Shown: in pieces, positions 63,390-64,000 of the stretch
How positions within the stretch are numbered: the first letter of the stretch is position 1
Layout of the letters: the number at the start of each line of letters is the position of its first letter
Source: Polaribacter sp. Q13
GTDB taxonomy: Bacteria; Bacteroidota; Bacteroidia; Flavobacteriales; Flavobacteriaceae
NCBI RefSeq assembly: GCF_016858305.2
Contig: NZ_CP074436.1
Span: 2,314,001 to 2,378,000, forward strand
Length of the DNA: 64,000 nucleotides
Direction of reading: 5' to 3'
Translations under genes and position numbers: made by a program
The notes under the pieces: generated by a model
What the model saw: the letters and a program-made list of their open reading frames with translations, nothing else
What the model was told of the DNA's origin: nothing
The model's database searches: none

Positions 63390-63731
63390 TTGAATACAGA
63401 ATTAGCCCGTTATTTGTTGCCCGAAGGGCTATTAGAATATTTTGATATTGTAGCAGATATTACCACTGATAATCAAACCCACTTCTATTTAGAAGAAAAA
63501 AACATGCTTCCACAAGAATACCGTTCTGAAATAGCACAATCAAAAGGTTTCTTATCTGAAATAACCATAGAAGATTTCCCCCTTCGAGGCAAACCGGTAC
63601 TACTCCATATAAAAAGAAGACGTTGGACACTTATTGATACCGGTAAAATCATAAAAAGAGATTGGAATTTAGTAGCTAAAGGCACTCGTATAACTAAGGA
63701 GTTTGCCTCTTTTTTAAAAGAACTCTCTTAA
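63390..63731 (+). CDS. ISAon1-family transposase N-terminal region protein
   Basis: A 113-residue protein starting MNTELARYLLPEGLLEYFDI (TTG start). It contains FPLRGKPVLLHIKRRRWTLIDTGKI and ends RDWNLVAKGTRITKEFASFLKELS. This is the DNA-binding N-terminal ORF that precedes the DDE ORF in ISAon1-type elements of Bacteroidetes. A TTTTTTAAAA tract near its 3' end could be a slippage site, but the next ORF is in the +1 frame, so separate initiation or +1 slippage would be needed. Confidence 0.8.
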   Translation: MNTELARYLLPEGLLEYFDIVADITTDNQTHFYLEEKNMLPQEYRSEIAQSKGFLSEITIEDFPLRGKPVLLHIKRRRWTLIDTGKIIKRDWNLVAKGTRITKEFASFLKELS

Positions 63732-63741
63732 TAATCATGCT

Positions 63742-64000
63742 GTGAGCTCTAAGCGCTTTGGAGATTACTACAGAATTAACAGTAAAACCTTACAACATCA
63801 ATACAAAAACCATCTAAGTGATTTCAATGATTGGACTCAAAAAGACCACGCAGAAAATTGGTTACTATACCCAAAGAATTTAGGTAAATATTTAAGCTTA
63901 GATGAGACCTCTCTATCCAATGGTGAGCTTTATACTATTTTAACCAATAAAAATGCCAACGGTAAAAAAGGAAGTATAGTCGCTATTGTAAAGGGTACCA
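63742..64000 (+). CDS. ISAon1-family DDE transposase, 5' part
   Basis: Open in the +1 frame from the previous ORF, probably starting at GTG 63742 (VSSKRFGDYYRIN). It continues without stops to the window edge. LGKYLSLDETSLSNGELY contains the first catalytic Asp, followed by TILTNKNANGKKGSIVAIVKG. The 3' part is outside the window, so whether the enzyme is intact cannot be judged. Confidence 0.75.
   Translation, partial: MSSKRFGDYYRINSKTLQHQYKNHLSDFNDWTQKDHAENWLLYPKNLGKYLSLDETSLSNGELYTILTNKNANGKKGSIVAIVKGT

Larger units (their letters stand above)
63330..64000 (+). mobile_element. ISAon1-type insertion sequence (runs off the window)
   Basis: It contains the leader, the N-terminal-region ORF and the start of the DDE transposase ORF. 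The right end is outside the window. The left boundary is taken from where the duplicated 5' copy begins to match. No clean terminal inverted repeat could be assigned. Confidence 0.7.

Noticed and set aside
63390..63742. Programmed -1 frameshift joining the two transposase ORFs at TTTTTTAAAA
   Set aside because: The second ORF is in the +1 frame relative to the first, so a -1 slip would not reach it.
1..64000. tRNA, rRNA or CRISPR genes
   Set aside because: No TPsiC-like GGTTCGAATCC block, rRNA core or regularly spaced repeat array was found on reading both strands.

Overview
The window is chromosomal DNA from a low-GC member of the Flavobacteriaceae, most likely a marine genus of the Polaribacter type. 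The evidence is the AT-rich composition, SusC/SusD proteins, a hybrid two-component sensor (HTCS), many Cys-anchored lipoproteins, few strong Shine-Dalgarno sites, and an ISAon1-type transposase. Genus is inference from gene content.

Layout. 1-2870: a periplasmic tail-specific protease and a small hotdog thioesterase, closed by a two-way terminator. 2968-9060: a galactose block, with a sodium/sugar symporter divergent from a GntR-type regulator, galM, galK and galT. 9244-13864: an exported EEP-family nuclease/phosphatase, an orphan response regulator with repeated ACGG-GTTT-CCGT palindromes around it, and a two-gene unit (Big2-DM13 lipoprotein plus outer-membrane channel). 13983-16925: aminotransferase, exported PPC/DUF296 protein, ABM monooxygenase and metallophosphatase. 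16926-17851: gene remnants and a palindromic element.

17852-62746 is a very large xylan utilisation region, nearly all on the minus strand. Its core (39502-49529) is GH3, SusC, SusD, a tandem-CBM lipoprotein and a GH10 xylanase. Next to it are the HTCS regulator with a DUF5060 glycosidase (49792-56804) and the cytoplasmic pentose pathway xylB, xylA, tkt and a transaldolase (57022-62746). Downstream modules add three more intact GH10 enzymes, two GH43s, a GH26-like enzyme, a GPH-type symporter, an aldose epimerase, two ThuA-like proteins, an exported Gfo/Idh/MocA oxidoreductase, a lipocalin-like/TIM-barrel fusion, an SMP-30 lactonase and an alkaline phosphatase. A non-PUL insert (two membrane proteins and an HxlR regulator, 25644-27639) interrupts it. 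The right edge (63106-64000) is an ISAon1-type insertion sequence with a truncated extra copy of its own 5' end.

How it works together. Surface and periplasmic GH10, GH26-like, GH43, GH3 and DUF5060 enzymes cut xylan. SusC/SusD and the CBM lipoprotein bind and import fragments. The GPH symporter and cytoplasmic GH43 finish the oligomers. Xylose then passes through XylA, XylB, transketolase and transaldolase. The ThuA, oxidoreductase, epimerase and lactonase genes hint at an additional oxidative route for modified sugars.

The most notable signals are not genes. One shared upstream element lies in front of at least three PUL operons, and a second is shared by xylB and the DUF5060-HTCS operon. 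There are four decayed paralogous gene fragments, and a compact foldable element lies between xylB and xylA. No tRNA, rRNA or CRISPR array was seen.
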